Of a stretch of 64,000 bases of DNA, positions 42,633 through 53,722 are shown in pieces. Origin of the DNA: Micrasema longulum (lineage: Eukaryota; Arthropoda; Insecta; Trichoptera; Brachycentridae); the NCBI GenBank assembly GCA_022494885.1, contig JAGVSM010001341.1, positions 163,689 to 227,688 of the forward strand, written 5' to 3'. Numbering within the stretch: position 1 is the stretch's first letter; each line of letters begins with the position of its first letter. The notes below the pieces were generated by a model. It had not been told where the DNA came from. It worked only from the letters and a program-made list of their open reading frames with translations, and searched no databases. The position numbers and the translations under genes were made by a program.

Positions 42633-43590
42633 ATAATAAAGGTCACTCCCACAAAATATGCATGTATTAGTTGTTAACATAAGTTTTGTTTGTGTTTTTC
42701 CAAATTTCATAATGAGCACAAAAAATACCACGATACGGTAAACATCATAAGTCTCTACAAGGTAATGTGTTTGATTTAAAGTTACGTATATATATATATA
42801 TATATATTTTATTATAAGCCTTCAAAATAGAATGTCAAGTAGACCAAAGTGAGCATTTTTGACACCACTTCTGTTCGCGTTCAGTCGAGAGAATAAAGTT
42901 GCTCGCGATATTTGCGCAGTGAAGATTTTAAAAAAAAGCTTTATGAATTTCAATCATTTTTTATTTTTTAAAAAAATAATAGTTAATCATGAATTGCAAA
43001 GAAACATATGGTAAAGCCATTTTACTTGAATGCTGTTTAAATCGATTTTTAGTTAATGAGAAAAAAATAAATCCTATATTTCCTACATATTAGATTGCCA
43101 AGAAAAGGGTTAATTTAATATAAAAATATTCATATTGGCCATTTGACGGCTGTGTTAAAACACACAGTAAAAATTAAACATTTACAACAAAAATATTAAT
43201 ATTAAAAAAAGAGAAAAAAACACAAAAAACGATTTGTACAATATTTTGGTACCTTTTTTTTAAAAGAATTTTTGAAGGCACAATTTAATGCAGAGTTTAA
43301 TAATAATTTTACGAAATTTGTGTGATCTAAAATGCTTCTTTGCATTCTATTCAATTCACTAATAATTTGAATAAAACTTAGTTAAATACTTCGTTTTTTA
43401 CGAGTACTAATGTACCTAAGGACAGTCCCAATTTCAAGAGGCGTAATTTTCGGGTCGAAAAGTAAATTATGAAGTATACATATTTTATCCTCGAAGATTC
43501 TAATCTTAAATCAGAAAATACTTATTTATAATTTCAACAAATAAAATACATAAATTCTTAATTTTGATTACAAACTAAACAATAATGTAC
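42633..43590. other. Unassigned, very AT-rich sequence with (TA)n
   Basis: A (TA)10 microsatellite lies at 42787-42807. 43118-43190 has 'ggccatttgacggctgtgtt' next to 'aacacacag', a possible hairpin. No coding. Confidence 0.45.
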
Positions 43591-44570
43591 TAATGAGAAA
43601 GCACGAAATTAAAGATCTTGGGATTGTTTTAGACTCAAAACTACTTTTTGAATCGCATATCAATAAAATTACCTCCAAAGCATTGAGCATGTTAGGTTTC
43701 ATAATTCGAATGGGTAAACACTTTGATAATCCAAAGGCCCTTATTTCATTATATTATACATTTGTCAGAAGCCATTTGGAATACGCCTCTCAGATATGGA
43801 ATCCCTAGTATGCCATATATATATAAGTAGAATAGAAAATATTCAAAACAAATTTATAAAGTACCTTAAATACAAAACCGGTTTTTCTTATGTATCTACT
43901 CTCACTGCCTCCACCTTCCATGGAATCATTTCTCTACAATACCGCAGAGTGTGTGCGGACCAACTACTGCTTTACAAAATTATGACAGGAATGGTTGACT
44001 GTACAGAGCTGCTTGGTTTAATAACAATACATGTGCCAGCCAGGATTTGTAGACGGTATCACCTGTTTCATGTACCAATAAGTAAAACATCGTATGTTAA
44101 AAATGCTTTGTTTCGTAGGACTTTTTCAATGTACAATACAAAATTTAAAAATATAGATTACACAAACATCACTCTGTCAGATTTAAAATTTACACTAAAA
44201 ATGTATTATGTAACTTAGTAGACATTATAATAATAGATATGTACATCTGGGGAGGGGTCCCCTCCTTATCCTCTCTTCAAGCATTTTTGTCCTTATCCCG
44301 CCCAATTTACAGTAGCTTAATGTTCTTAAAATAAATATTAAAAAATCTTTGATTATTGAGTACATGAAAATAACATTTTTATATGTATAAATTGTATGTA
44401 TTTATTTGATATGTAATATGTAATATATTTTCTTTACTAACTTTGTTTACTATGTGGAAATCTGTTATTAGTTCTGAGTTTATACACTATATCTGTTTGT
44501 TTACTAAAAATATGTATATAGAACTGTTAATTTCCCTAATAAAATAAAATAAAATAATAAAAAAAAAAAA
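43591..44570 (+). mobile_element. LINE 3' part with intact 3' end
   Basis: Frame 43593-43808 reads 'KDLGIVLDSKLLFESHINKI', 'ALSMLGFIIRMGKHFDNPKA' and 'LYYTFVRSHLEYASQIWNP', then a TAG; frame 43796-44218 continues with 'RIENIQNKFIKYLKYKTGF', 'RRVCADQLLLYKIMTGMVD' and 'VPARICRRYHLFHVPIS' and ends 'MYYVT'. This is the ORF2 tail of a Jockey-like LINE with a single nonsense or frameshift change near 43806. The 3' UTR (44219-44525) and (AAAATA)n tail match the solo 3' end at 25958-26300. It is one of the youngest-looking LINE copies here. Confidence 0.88.
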
Positions 44571-44574
44571 AAAA

Positions 44575-46150
44575 TAAATAAAAAATAAAATAACTTCACG
44601 AAAAGACCGTGATTCTTATGGCCGTTTTTAGTGAGAAATTGTTTTTCAGTATGATTGAGAAATAAAAATTAAATATTTATATTACGTAGAGTCGGCTCAT
44701 ATTACACTTTTGAATTGTTAGTCTCTTGCACTTGCGAAGTTGTAAATTCATTGTTAATAAGACATTACCATTTTATGTTGTAAATATAGCTTACCTTATT
44801 TCATAGTTTTGTATCTTTTACCTCATCAATACGTTTTACTTGAGGACTTAAGATTTGTATTTAATACAAAAACCATGATAAATATGTACATAGCAGAGGC
44901 AAACCGTGCATAGAAGCGATTATTCGCAGCTTACCATTATATTTGACCAACCATAATAATATTTTACTCTAACTTTATTTACAGAAAAACAAATAAATAT
45001 CTACTATTTATTTTAAATCATTTCCACCGTTCGTTCCTAGTATATATATTAAAATTAATAAAGTGCGCCCAGCGCCTGCGGTGAGCCAAAAAACTAGCAG
45101 ATTATACCAGTTTTTTTTTAATACAAATAAGTACACTAAATTTGAATGCCTTAACCCCAGTGCGGGTTTTTTCTCCTAGATTAAACTTGCTGATTACCAA
45201 AATTATTTGAAGATTCTTGATTTGGTAAACAGTATTTCTTGAGGGCTTTTTTTCTTTGAGATGCTACTTTTGACATAAGTCCATAATTATTTTCATGTAT
45301 CATATTGCAGGACATACGACGCTCGACGCGGCCGTTTTTAACACTACTAATTTCTAAAACAATTCGGTCAGTTGACATTTCAATCGAGTACCCAATAACG
45401 ACTGAATCCAAAGTGCAATTTTTTATTGACTTTTTAATGAGTTATGTATTAAATTAATGGATAATATATCTACATAATATAATATATCACAAAGTTACGT
45501 CTTTTGGGTTGATTTCATGGATGAAAATTGTTGTATCACACAGAACCACAGAAAAATATCAATTTATAGTATATATACTTACATTATATTATGTACCGTC
45601 TATGTAGGTACAAATATTTATATATTTTTATAGCTTACCTGTAAATAAAATCACCATTTGCTACTGGTACAAAGGTACACTTATTTATAATGTAAAATAT
45701 TTATTACCAAATATATTTTTAATTAAAATATATCAAGCCACAATTTGGTGTTTCGTTTTTACTTCTTTTTTTTCCCTTTTTAATAATGCATTTTTTTTAT
45801 AATTGATAAATTAACAAGATATTTTTTATCGAATCGGCGTTTTAGTTCGATCATTGAACTCTATACTATTTGAAAGTGCGAGTCACGACCGAAGTTTGGC
45901 AGGCTGTCAAGTAACCAGGGTGAGCGGGAAAAGTTAAGAGTTTTGATTAAATACTTTAGAAATTAGTCGTTAAGAATTCATTTGTCAAAAAACGGTAAGC
46001 CGTGACAAAGTTGAAGGAACTTTCGTCCCCTATTATTTTGTGTGCCGGATGAAGAATATAATCATTCCACCAAAACTCCATGCCGACATGTTATCAAAGA
46101 TGTCACTGCAGTTATATTGAATTCAAATTAAACTAGTCAAACATGTGCAC
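44575..46150. other. Long unassigned stretch
   Basis: The minus-strand frame 45411 to 45181 ('STDRIVLEISSVKNGRVER', 'NNYGLMSKVASQRKKALKK') has a protein-like composition but matches no family I know and has no visible splice context. The rest is AT-rich with no partner. Confidence 0.35.
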
Positions 46151-46155
46151 AGTGC

Positions 46156-46750
46156 TTGGAACACAAGATACCAAGTCTTTTTTTCCTTGCTATCGACCTA
46201 TATGAATCGATGCAACGTAAATTTTTAAAATCATTTATATTTAGAATCGGATCAAATACTTTCATAATCAACTATAATGATTGTCTAGAGTACTTTCATA
46301 TATTTTGTTTAGAATTCAGAATGATTTTGGCTGGTTTGATATTCTTGCACAAATTTATATCTTACTGTATGGATGCCCATGATATCCTTGCTCAGATAAA
46401 CTTTAATGTACCTCACCGTAACTTGCGTACCGATCCTGTCTTTGCTGTGGGAGGTTATAAAACTAACATCGGATTCTTTTTCCCTCTGCTAAGGATCTTC
46501 AGAACAGTGAACGAAATCTCACTAAACGGTACTGTCGATGTGTTCCTTCAGCAAGGGTAGGCATTTAAGAAGCAAGCGGTGTTGTTTCTCCTGGCTCGCG
46601 ATGTCATACTTGCCATTTTGGCCTAGATTATGCCATATTCATACCTTTTGTTAATTATACATTTCGTAAATTTATGTAGATTTTATTACTCATTATTGCC
46701 AATCTATTAAGACTTACTTAAGCCCGTTGATTGGTTTAAATAAATAAAAA
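46156..46750 (+). mobile_element. LINE 3' relic, family B-like
   Basis: Frame 46156-46560 reads 'MILAGLIFLHKFISYCMD', 'AHDILAQINFNVPHRNLRTD' and 'IRFRTVNEISLNG'-like residues, the tail of the LINE clade seen at 3420-3950. The 3' UTR (46561-46750) ends in 'taaataaataaaaata'. A close relative in opposite orientation is at 63000-63430. Confidence 0.85.
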
Positions 46751-46769
46751 TATATGATCTGTTTTCCAC

Positions 46770-47010
46770 AGGGTTGTTCCTTCCGTGACGTGGTTTCCCA
46801 GCTGTCCTTCCTTCTTTAGCGAGGTCTTCCACGAGGACGAGTCTATTTCATCTTACGATGACCTCAGTCTCACACATCTCTCTTATTCTAGTGTTCCTTA
46901 CACGATCTCTTAGAATTTTGCCTGTTAGCATCCGCAGTATCTTAATCTCGGTAATTCTCTATACATGTTCAGTCCTGACTGCGTCTGCCTTTGTTTTAAC
47001 GCCACAACGC
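46770..47010 (-). mobile_element. RTE-type LINE fragment, another family
   Basis: The minus strand reads 'EIKILRMLTGKILRDRVRNT', 'RIREMCETEV', then 'RLVLVEDLAKEGRTAGKPRH' in shifted frames. The 'ILR.L.G....DR.RN..IRE' block is the C-terminal region of RTE-like ORF2. Different subfamily from 16755-17330. Confidence 0.65.
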
Positions 47011-47135
47011 GTTGTAGATTGAAAATAGTTGTTCAATAGCTCAATCACAAATAACTTTCGACGTGCTTAAAAGCATGCTTAGCATTTGAGGGATCACAAT
47101 GGACTATAATGAGCATGCTTAAGCTATCGCTGTCA

Positions 47136-47390
47136 TAAGTCAAAGCGTGTGTAATCTCTAAGTCAATGCTCGTGTTGGTTTGTTTTTTGTTTTCCTCGTA
47201 AATAATTACAGTTCACAGGTAAAAAATCGTGGTTTACCATAAAAAAAATACAATATATTGCATTTGCAAAATAGTAAGGAGTGTATAAAACAAAAAAGTA
47301 AAAATAAAATTACAATTACTCTGGCGACGGCTTTTCTTGACATTTGAGTTGCCAACCGCCTGTTTAATGCAATAAAGAGCATAACAAATG
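47136..47390 (+). repeat. Dispersed repeat (partner 738-1020)
   Basis: Direct copy of the 738-1020 segment. It is not next to a LINE here, which shows that the repeat is a separate unit rather than part of the LINE at 1-737. Confidence 0.75.
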
Positions 47391-47427
47391 ATAAATAAAA
47401 AAAATCAATAAATAAGCTAAAACCTTT

Positions 47428-47700
47428 GTTTACGCGGGTGAGATTCATCAGTTGAATTATTTCACCTACACAATAGGCAACGCCTGAATTTTATTGTTTA
47501 CTTGAACTTCACAAACATCAACAGATGAAAGAATTGAAGAAATACAGATGTTCAAATATAGGCAGAATGGTGAATATTACACAGTGTGTAAAGTGGTCAC
47601 TTTTACCAGCCAATGACAGGTCATAAGCCCTGTAGATGCCTTGACTTCAATATTTCCTTCTCCCAAATGTTCTTCATCTCTGTTGTAATATAATTTATTT
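47428..47700. repeat. Foldback repeat family (FB), both-arm copy
   Basis: Starts with the inner end of the forward arm ('gcgggtgagattcatcag', 'aggcaacgcctgaa') and flips to the reverse arm: 'catcaacagatgaaagaatt', 'ggcagaatggtgaatatta', 'cacagtgtgtaaagtggtca', 'ccagccaatgacaggtcata' and 'catctctgttgtaatata'. Confidence 0.85.
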
Positions 47701-47815
47701 GTTTTTTATTTTGTGAATATACCTAATCGAAAAATCGCTGCAAATGGCGAAGTTTTTTCGAAAAAATTGATTGAAATATGTAATCCCAAATATATATTTT
47801 TTTTAAATAAAACCT

Positions 47816-48180
47816 TCATAAGCATAAAAAAAACAATACGTACAGTAAAAAAATGGAATACTTAAGGTTGAACTTGCCAAAAAAGAGTCTGGCTCTTGTG
47901 TTTGACAAGTTTACAAAATAATATAAAAAATAAACAAAAAATGCAAAACAAAATAATACAATAAATAAAAAATTAAATAATTTCAAAAATTTAGAAAATT
48001 TAACACTAATAAAAAAATAATTAAAAACACAATGTTTATATATTGATATACACAGGCACATATTATACATACATCTTTATTTTCAAAATACGGTTAATGT
48101 TAATTATGTCAGGAAGCTTTTCTTTAATTCATCCTTAAATTTTCCGTAATTTCTTTCGTAAATACTGAATGTCCTTATGG
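47816..48180 (-). mobile_element. LINE 3' end with a conserved stem-loop
   Basis: The minus strand ends a LINE: codons resembling 'FKDELKKSFL' near 48110-48160, then a 3' UTR. At 47871-47911 the plus-strand text folds as AACTTG-c-CAAA / TTTG-a-CAAGTT around an inner AAGAG/CTCTT hairpin with a 5-base loop. The same two-tier structure with different outer-stem bases is at 62205-62244. The frame 47816-48070 is low-complexity and not a gene. Confidence 0.6.
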
Positions 48181-48487
48181 ACAAAAAAAATAAGAAATAC
48201 AGCCAGAATAATGAACTTCTGAACAGAAAACGCCATAAAGCTTTCCTCTAGCATATGAACTTGATTGAATTAATGTGATTGGTCACCGCATGCGCACATA
48301 CCATTGATTTGTGAAGTGCCTTTGGTAGTGAACTCAAATTGGTTCCAACACTCAGTTTTCCAGCCAAATTGACTTTGTGTTGACTGAAAATATCTTTATT
48401 GGTTGCGAAGCTAGAAGAGACAAGCTCTATTTTTCTCAAAAAATCCGCTTTTATTTTTGTCGATTCCTGAAGCATTTTAGTACATAG

Positions 48488-49068
48488 AAATTATTGTTTT
48501 TTTAAAATTGCAACTGAGATGTAGTACATTTTTGCGAAGAAAATATGGTAGTCTAGGCATTTACAGGGCTTATAAACTGTCATTGGCCACTTTACAGACT
48601 GTGCCATTCACCATTTTGCCTATGTTTGATCATCCATATTTCTTTAGTTTTTCCACCTGTTTACTTTAGTGAAGATAAAGTGTACGTTACACTACTTAAG
48701 ATTTTATAACCGTCTTGAGATTTTGTAATTTCACATTTCATCATAATTTCACGTGTAAAAAAAAAAAAAAGTGTATTGTTAAGTATCTTCGACACATGTA
48801 ACGGCAGTGAGGATAGATTATTTTTATTGTTTATTGTGTGAAAAAAAAAAATCAACAAATAAAAAGAGCCGAAACCTTTATTGGTATGAAAATATTATTT
48901 CACACGCTGCAATGCCTAAAAACAATTAAACCAGCCAATGAGTAATGCCTTCCTTTGTCCTTGTCTAAAATGTTCTTCATCTCTGTTGTAATTTATTAAT
49001 TAATTGACTCCCTATGAGATAAAATCCTGTTTATGTAAACAAATATTTGGGCAAAATCTTGTGATTTT
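48488..49068. repeat. Foldback repeat family (FB), both arms with an insertion
   Basis: Forward arm 48488-48660 ('ggtagtctaggcatttacag', 'ggcttataaactgtcattgg', 'ccattcaccattttgcctat'); about 200 unrelated bases (48665-48865, with an A12-14 run); then the reverse arm 48868-49068 ('aattaaaccagccaatgag', 'catctctgttgtaatttatt', 'aaatatttgggcaaaatc'). The insertion has no recognisable ends. Confidence 0.75.
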
Positions 49069-49174
49069 TTCTTCAACTTTTCAGTAAATATATCAATAAC
49101 AAAAACACATAAAAAAATACTAATGTCACAATCTTTTTATTTTTACGTTTGAAAATATCATGATTTTGGAACAA

Positions 49175-49440
49175 ACAAACCATGACGTCACGCCGTTTTT
49201 TTGCATGCGTAGACTGAGAGAATAGAAACCCATATCACTCTGTCATTTTATTTTTTGTTTATTCATATAAAGATCCATATTACAAAAAAAAGTATCCCTG
49301 ACTTTATGAGGCCAACAGCCCTGTGTTGAGTTGGGATACAACTTAATAGAAAGTGGAGGCATGCATATTATTAAAGAACTACAAATAAAAATTATTACTT
49401 AAACATTAATTTTAATTTATTGATTTGGTGTTTATTTTGT
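49175..49440 (-). mobile_element. LINE 3'-end scraps
   Basis: 49175-49245 matches the RTE-type 3' end ('acaaaccatgacgtcacgcc', 'gagaatagaaacccatatca'). 49246-49440 looks like a second LINE 3' UTR with an outer GTATCCC/GGGATAC stem (about 49292-49298 and 49335-49341) preceded by T runs. Confidence 0.6.
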
Positions 49441-50295
49441 AGAACTCCATATTTAAACTTATAATATTAAAAATCAAACACTGATTTGAGTCTACTGAAC
49501 ATTTTATTTTATTTTTACAAATATAAACATATAAAAATAAAAACTTCGTGACAATTGTTTCGCCTTGTTAGGACATTTTCAAACGAATGTGAAGATTATA
49601 TGGATTGAATGTCCTTATATAGTTATATAATTCAAGGTACTTTAGTAGAAAATAAAAATAATCTTATGAACTATAGCATGTACATTAATCATAATTGAGG
49701 GAAAAACCAATGGTTAAGGGCGAGGCTAAGTGTTTAATAGGTAATGGGAAATTTAGGTATTTATATTTGAATTTCGGGAAATATATAACAAAGTAAGTAT
49801 TTATTGACGTACAAGTATGTATTGTGAGATAATTAATGAAACTTTATAGTTTTGTAAATTTAGATAATTTTCTCTGTCAGGATTTTTACCTGACATCAGC
49901 CATCGAGACGAAAGCACTCATCCAAAGTTTTATTTCACACACAGAACTGTATTTTTCAAACTTCCTGAACATAAAAGGAAAAGTAATTACAGAGGCAAAA
50001 TTTATTTTCCAGAATTTTGGTTTTATTTGACGCACAAAACTGTACCTATGTCAAATTCATCTGATCACCCGGATTCGGAACAAATCTACACGTATGAACC
50101 TTCTATTTACATTAAAAAATTGATAATTTCTTTACTATTCATTAATTGTGTCGGTTTATTTTCAAATGAAGAGAAAAAGAAGGCACAACAATAAAATTAC
50201 AGCAAATTAGTGAAATATATATTATTCTTCATAATTTTACTATAATTATTCAGCAATTCATAGCATCTTCACCGTACACTGCGCAGATATCATGA
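49441..50295. other. Unassigned sequence
   Basis: A 64-codon plus-strand frame (49836-50030) is unrecognised. 49540-49590 has a 'gttaggacattttc' block reminiscent of retroelement-end structures, but no fold is convincing. Confidence 0.4.
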
Positions 50296-50400
50296 GATGA
50301 TTGATCTGTTTGCCTACCATTCATGAAGTCCTGGGTTCGATTTCTGGCAATATGGACATGAAATATTGATTTTAAACGTTTTATCAAAACTTAAATATTT
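50296..50400 (+). mobile_element. SINE family A, decayed head
   Basis: 'ttgcctaccattcatgaagt', B box 'gggttcgatttctggc', then 'atatggacatgaaatattga'. The tail is not contiguous; scraps of it may lie at 50625-50645. Confidence 0.65.
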
Positions 50401-50422
50401 CATTTTTACTACACAAGTACCT

Positions 50423-51208
50423 AGGCCCCGATCACAATGTGGTGACGCGAGAGAGAGGCGCAAAAGTTATTTCCTCGATAGCTTAGAGAGCGCATGAACT
50501 AATCCAAGATGGTCTAGTAAGGTCAGCCAACACACACGTTATTAAGGACGTTTACTGCCACTTAATAATATACAATGGAAATTGACTCACCTGTGTTGAA
50601 GTGTTCTCCCTCGCTCCACCAGATATTATATGCGGGAATGATGCGGATGTTTAGTACTTTCTCTGTTTAGCTTTGCATATCAGAATAAGATACTAAATGC
50701 GGTGATGATAATAATGCTATTGACATTTTAGCGATAACAATATATACATAGGTAGCGGTACGAATATTATTTTTAGTTTTTAGTTTATCGTGCGGATCAC
50801 AGAAGAGATATTCATTTGTTATTCTAGAAAATACAGCTGTCAGTTTTAAATTTGAATGTGGAATTTTTAAATTGTTGAAATGCGGTAAGTACTGCCAGGC
50901 TGCTCAGGTTCCTACTTCTCAAGGAAAAGTCAACAACCAAAAAATACAAATGGCAGTAAACATTCACGCGTAACCACAATGGGAAGTTAACATTTTTCTT
51001 TAATTTTATCTACATAGAAAAATTAAGTTTTTTATATGAAAAGCAGAATATGCATCCAATTTTGTCTTCTAAACATGTTTAATTATTGGTTGCCAACAAA
51101 AATAATTTATATGCAAATGTACATATACACATTTTCGTACAAAAAAAATGATTTTTTTTACAGACAGTCGAAGATAACTCCGTTAATTTCCCATTGTAAT
51201 CGAGGCCC
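50423..51208. mobile_element. Inverted-repeat DNA element related to 8022-8445
   Basis: Left end 'aggccccgatcacaatgtgg' (from 50423) and right end 'cccattgtaatcgaggccc' (51190-51208) are inverted relatives. The last 235 bases (50975-51208) match the 8022-8445 element with its SINE removed, confirming that element's boundary. The first 550 bases are not shared and may be a longer internal part or separate insertions. Confidence 0.55.
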
Positions 51209-51469
51209 AAAAGCATTTAGACTGACCACCTTATTTTCATCTAATAGATGATCAAACTACGCTGCATTTGTTTAATGCCCCATGTACCGCTGAGCGTGTA
51301 TAGGGGCATGAAAATTAAGAGGGGATAAGTGGTTGGCGCGTTCTTGCACCACGTTTGAGTTTCCGGTGGACGTACAATATAAGTTTTAAAGGTGGTTGTT
51401 ATCTGCTATATTTCATTGTCCCTAGTCTGAAAACTGTAGCGTGAGATTAATCATCGGATTTTAATATTC
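51209..51469. other. Possible decayed SINE A body
   Basis: 51405-51460 reads 'tatatttcattgtccctagt' and 'aactgtagcgtgagattaat', similar to the SINE-A body ('actggtgcctgaagcgtaag'). The head is not recognisable. Confidence 0.4.
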
Positions 51470-52020
51470 AAAACTTGAAGTAGGACGCACATAAATGTAT
51501 TCTGATGTGTGTACTTAATAATAACATTGTAAACATATCAAATTTATAAATTGTTTAGTAAAGTTGTCTTTATTTTTAGTTTAAATTTTGATATTTTTTT
51601 CTTCATAAATGTTTTTTCTCATATCGTAAGATTTAAAAAAAAATGTGACTAGAAGTAGATTTAAATTTTGTGATTTTCTCTGGTATTGTGATCACACCAT
51701 TTTTTTTTTCATAACTTTGGTGCATTGAGCTCGGCATTAGTACACCAATCGCGGCGTATCTTGATGTGATCAGTCTTACGCTTCAGGCACCAGTGTAGGC
51801 ACCAGTGTTTGAAATATTCTAGTGTAAAAACACCCTTTTGAATAATACTTCATATCAACCATGCCGGGAATCGAGCCCGAAACCTCTTGTATGGTAGGCA
51901 AATGCGCTGACCATTACGCCACGAGGCCAAGTGATAAAGTTGGCTTTTATCAATTTTTCTCCAAAATTCTGTGTTTTCAGAACAAATAATATTGTGAAAA
52001 AATATTATTTAAAAGTATAT
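51470..52020 (-). mobile_element. LINE family D 3' relic split by a SINE
   Basis: Matches 28572-28925: 'agtaggacgcacata', 'taataataacattg', 'aatttataaattgttta', 'ttcttcataaatgtttttt', and after the SINE 'atcaatttttctccaaaa'. The 28310-29245 copy is the unoccupied site. Confidence 0.8.
51693..51930 (-). mobile_element. SINE family A, full-length, 5-bp target duplication
   Basis: On the minus strand the head 'ggcctcgtggcgtaatggtc', 'catttgcctaccatacaaga' and 'gggctcgattcccggcatgg' is complete; the body and tail follow to an A-rich end. GTGAT is duplicated at 51688-51692 and 51931-51935, and the LINE at about 28815-28830 has a single copy. Confidence 0.9.
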
Positions 52021-52484
52021 TGAATCATATTGTCACCGTTCAGGCAAAACTCACGAACTAAAAACATATTTTTGAGAAATCGCAATTAGGGAGACCAAGG
52101 GAACATCTAATTTTTGTGTTTTGGATGTTTTATGTACAAAATTAACAAAACCTTTTAGTATTTTTTTTCATTCGATGCATTTTAAAACATCTGAAAGGTA
52201 TTTTATAAGGCGAGGTGTCTAAATTTTGTTAGGTGACTTGCTTGTTTATAATCTGGACAATGCAAGGTGGATAAGTTAGTGAAAGGAAATTATTTTGATG
52301 TTTTGGTTGAAAGATGATTATTTATTTAAAGAAATATTTTTCAGCCCTTTTTTTTTGTGTATAAAACAAAATAATATAATGTCACATAGTCAAAAACAAA
52401 TAATTCGGATTTTCGCAATTTTTTTCTAAGCCTGCCTTGGTAACGTTTGTTTCTTAAATAACATCACTAGAACACTTTAGAATC
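52021..52484. other. Unassigned AT-rich sequence
   Basis: Nothing recognised. Confidence 0.4.
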
Positions 52485-52645
52485 GGGTTGTTGTCTCGTA
52501 GCTAGTGTTGCTGACTTACGGATCAGAGTTCCGAGGTATAAACCCCACTCGACCCCAACTTGATTTCCATTTTCTAATAGTGAGTTATTTACAACTCGTT
52601 GAAAATGGCCACCAAAATTGAAATATTTGGGTAAATCATAAGAAC
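52485..52645 (+). mobile_element. tRNA-derived SINE, family C
   Basis: Plus-strand copy: 'cgggttgttgtctcgtagct', 'ctgacttacggatcagag', a decayed B box ('aggtataaacccc'), then the family body 'gtgagttatttacaactcgt', 'tgaaaatggcc' and 'gggtaaatcataagaacgc'. Confidence 0.8.
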
Positions 52646-52984
52646 GCTCATATTTCTTTTTTCAAAAAAAAAAAAAAACGTATATTATGCTTCGAGTGGC
52701 ATATTTAACTCAAGACTGTCATTTTTAGGGGTAGTTACTTTTGTCGGAAAGGCGACGACATGTAATATATCTTATTTCGCATGTTACAAAAAATATTCAG
52801 ACACGTCTCACTTAATTCACTAACGCAGTGCTCTATCGGAGAATAAAATTTATGTAGATAAGGGAATAAAAATTAAAAAACCGTTTTGTAATATTTTTTT
52901 ATTATATGAAACATTCAACAACCATTAGAGTATAAAGTTCCTACATACACTATTTATTAAATAAATTAAGTTAGTTAGTTTAAA
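52646..52984. other. Unassigned sequence
   Basis: An A16-type run at 52663-52678; nothing else. Confidence 0.4.
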
Positions 52985-53225
52985 TTCTAGGTGGATGTTC
53001 ATTGTAATTTGCCAAAAATACAAAAGACAAGTGATACTTAAATTCACAAATTTAGAATAACCAGTGACCACTTTCATCGCTTTTAATGGTGCATAGGGCA
53101 CTGCATTGTTTCACCAATATATATCGCAGCGAACCTTGATCATTTTTGTTACATGAAGGTAAGGGGATCAGTCTTACGCTTCAGGTACCATTCTAGGGAC
53201 TATGAAATATTCTAGTCTTAAAACT
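52985..53225 (-). repeat. Hammerhead-like-fold repeat fragment joined to a SINE A tail
   Basis: 52985-53078 matches 24700-24785 ('gttcattgtaatttgcc', 'caagtgatacttaa', 'tcacaaatttagaa', 'accactttcatcgctttt') and breaks off in the middle of the stem-loop. From 53080 a minus-strand SINE A tail and body follow ('atggtgcatagggcactgca', 'tcagtcttacgcttcaggta'). Confidence 0.7.
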
Positions 53226-53345
53226 AAAGATTAAAACTTAAGTAAATAGCAATTAAATGAAAAATTGTTTTGTGGAACAAATTTTTTGTTACTTTTAATG
53301 CGTAAATAAACTTGCCGAGGGGTTCTAGACCCGTCGCTATACACC

Positions 53346-53612
53346 GATGTACTTACATCAAAACTTGATAGTTGGGGATCGGTAGTGTATCCTAGTAGTC
53401 GGTCGGGAGACTTTTATCTTCACTTATGACGTCATACTGAAGCTATGTCATTTTAGTGCATAGATATGTGCACCGTGACGTACGCTTCCCTTGTTTCATA
53501 TCGATGTACCTACCCAACACTTGAAGGTGGTCGGTAGTGTATCTTCGTAATCGCTAGAGAGAATTTATCTTCAACTGTACCGTCAAGGTGAAGGTATGAC
53601 GTCTTTATCTTC
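53346..53612 (+). repeat. Imperfect tandem duplication, unit about 157 bp
   Basis: 'gatgtacttacatcaaaact', 'cggtagtgtatcctagtagt', 'gagacttttatcttcact' and 'tatgacgtca' (53346-53445) are repeated as 'gatgtacctacccaacactt', 'cggtagtgtatcttcgtaat', 'gagaatttatcttcaact' and 'tatgacgtct' (53503-53607). Confidence 0.75.
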
Positions 53613-53722
53613 CCATCATAATCGAGGCCCTGGACTGGCATTTTAAGAGCAATACTGATCATCTTACCTTCCTGTAACAGATACGAGATACTATGCGGCT
53701 TGGGCGAATAATGGTTTGATAA
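53612..53722 (+). mobile_element. MITE right end joined to a SINE A tail
   Basis: 53614-53632 ('cccatcataatcgaggccc') is the right end of the 8022-8445 type element; from 53633 'tggactggcattttaagagc' and 'cttaccttcctgtaacag' are SINE A body. Confidence 0.6.

Noticed and set aside
45181..45411. 76-codon minus-strand frame
   Set aside because: The composition is protein-like, but there is no known motif, no paralogue and no clear splice context; too little to call a gene.
49540..49600. Ribozyme-like end structure ('gttaggacattttc')
   Set aside because: No paired stems beyond a few bases.
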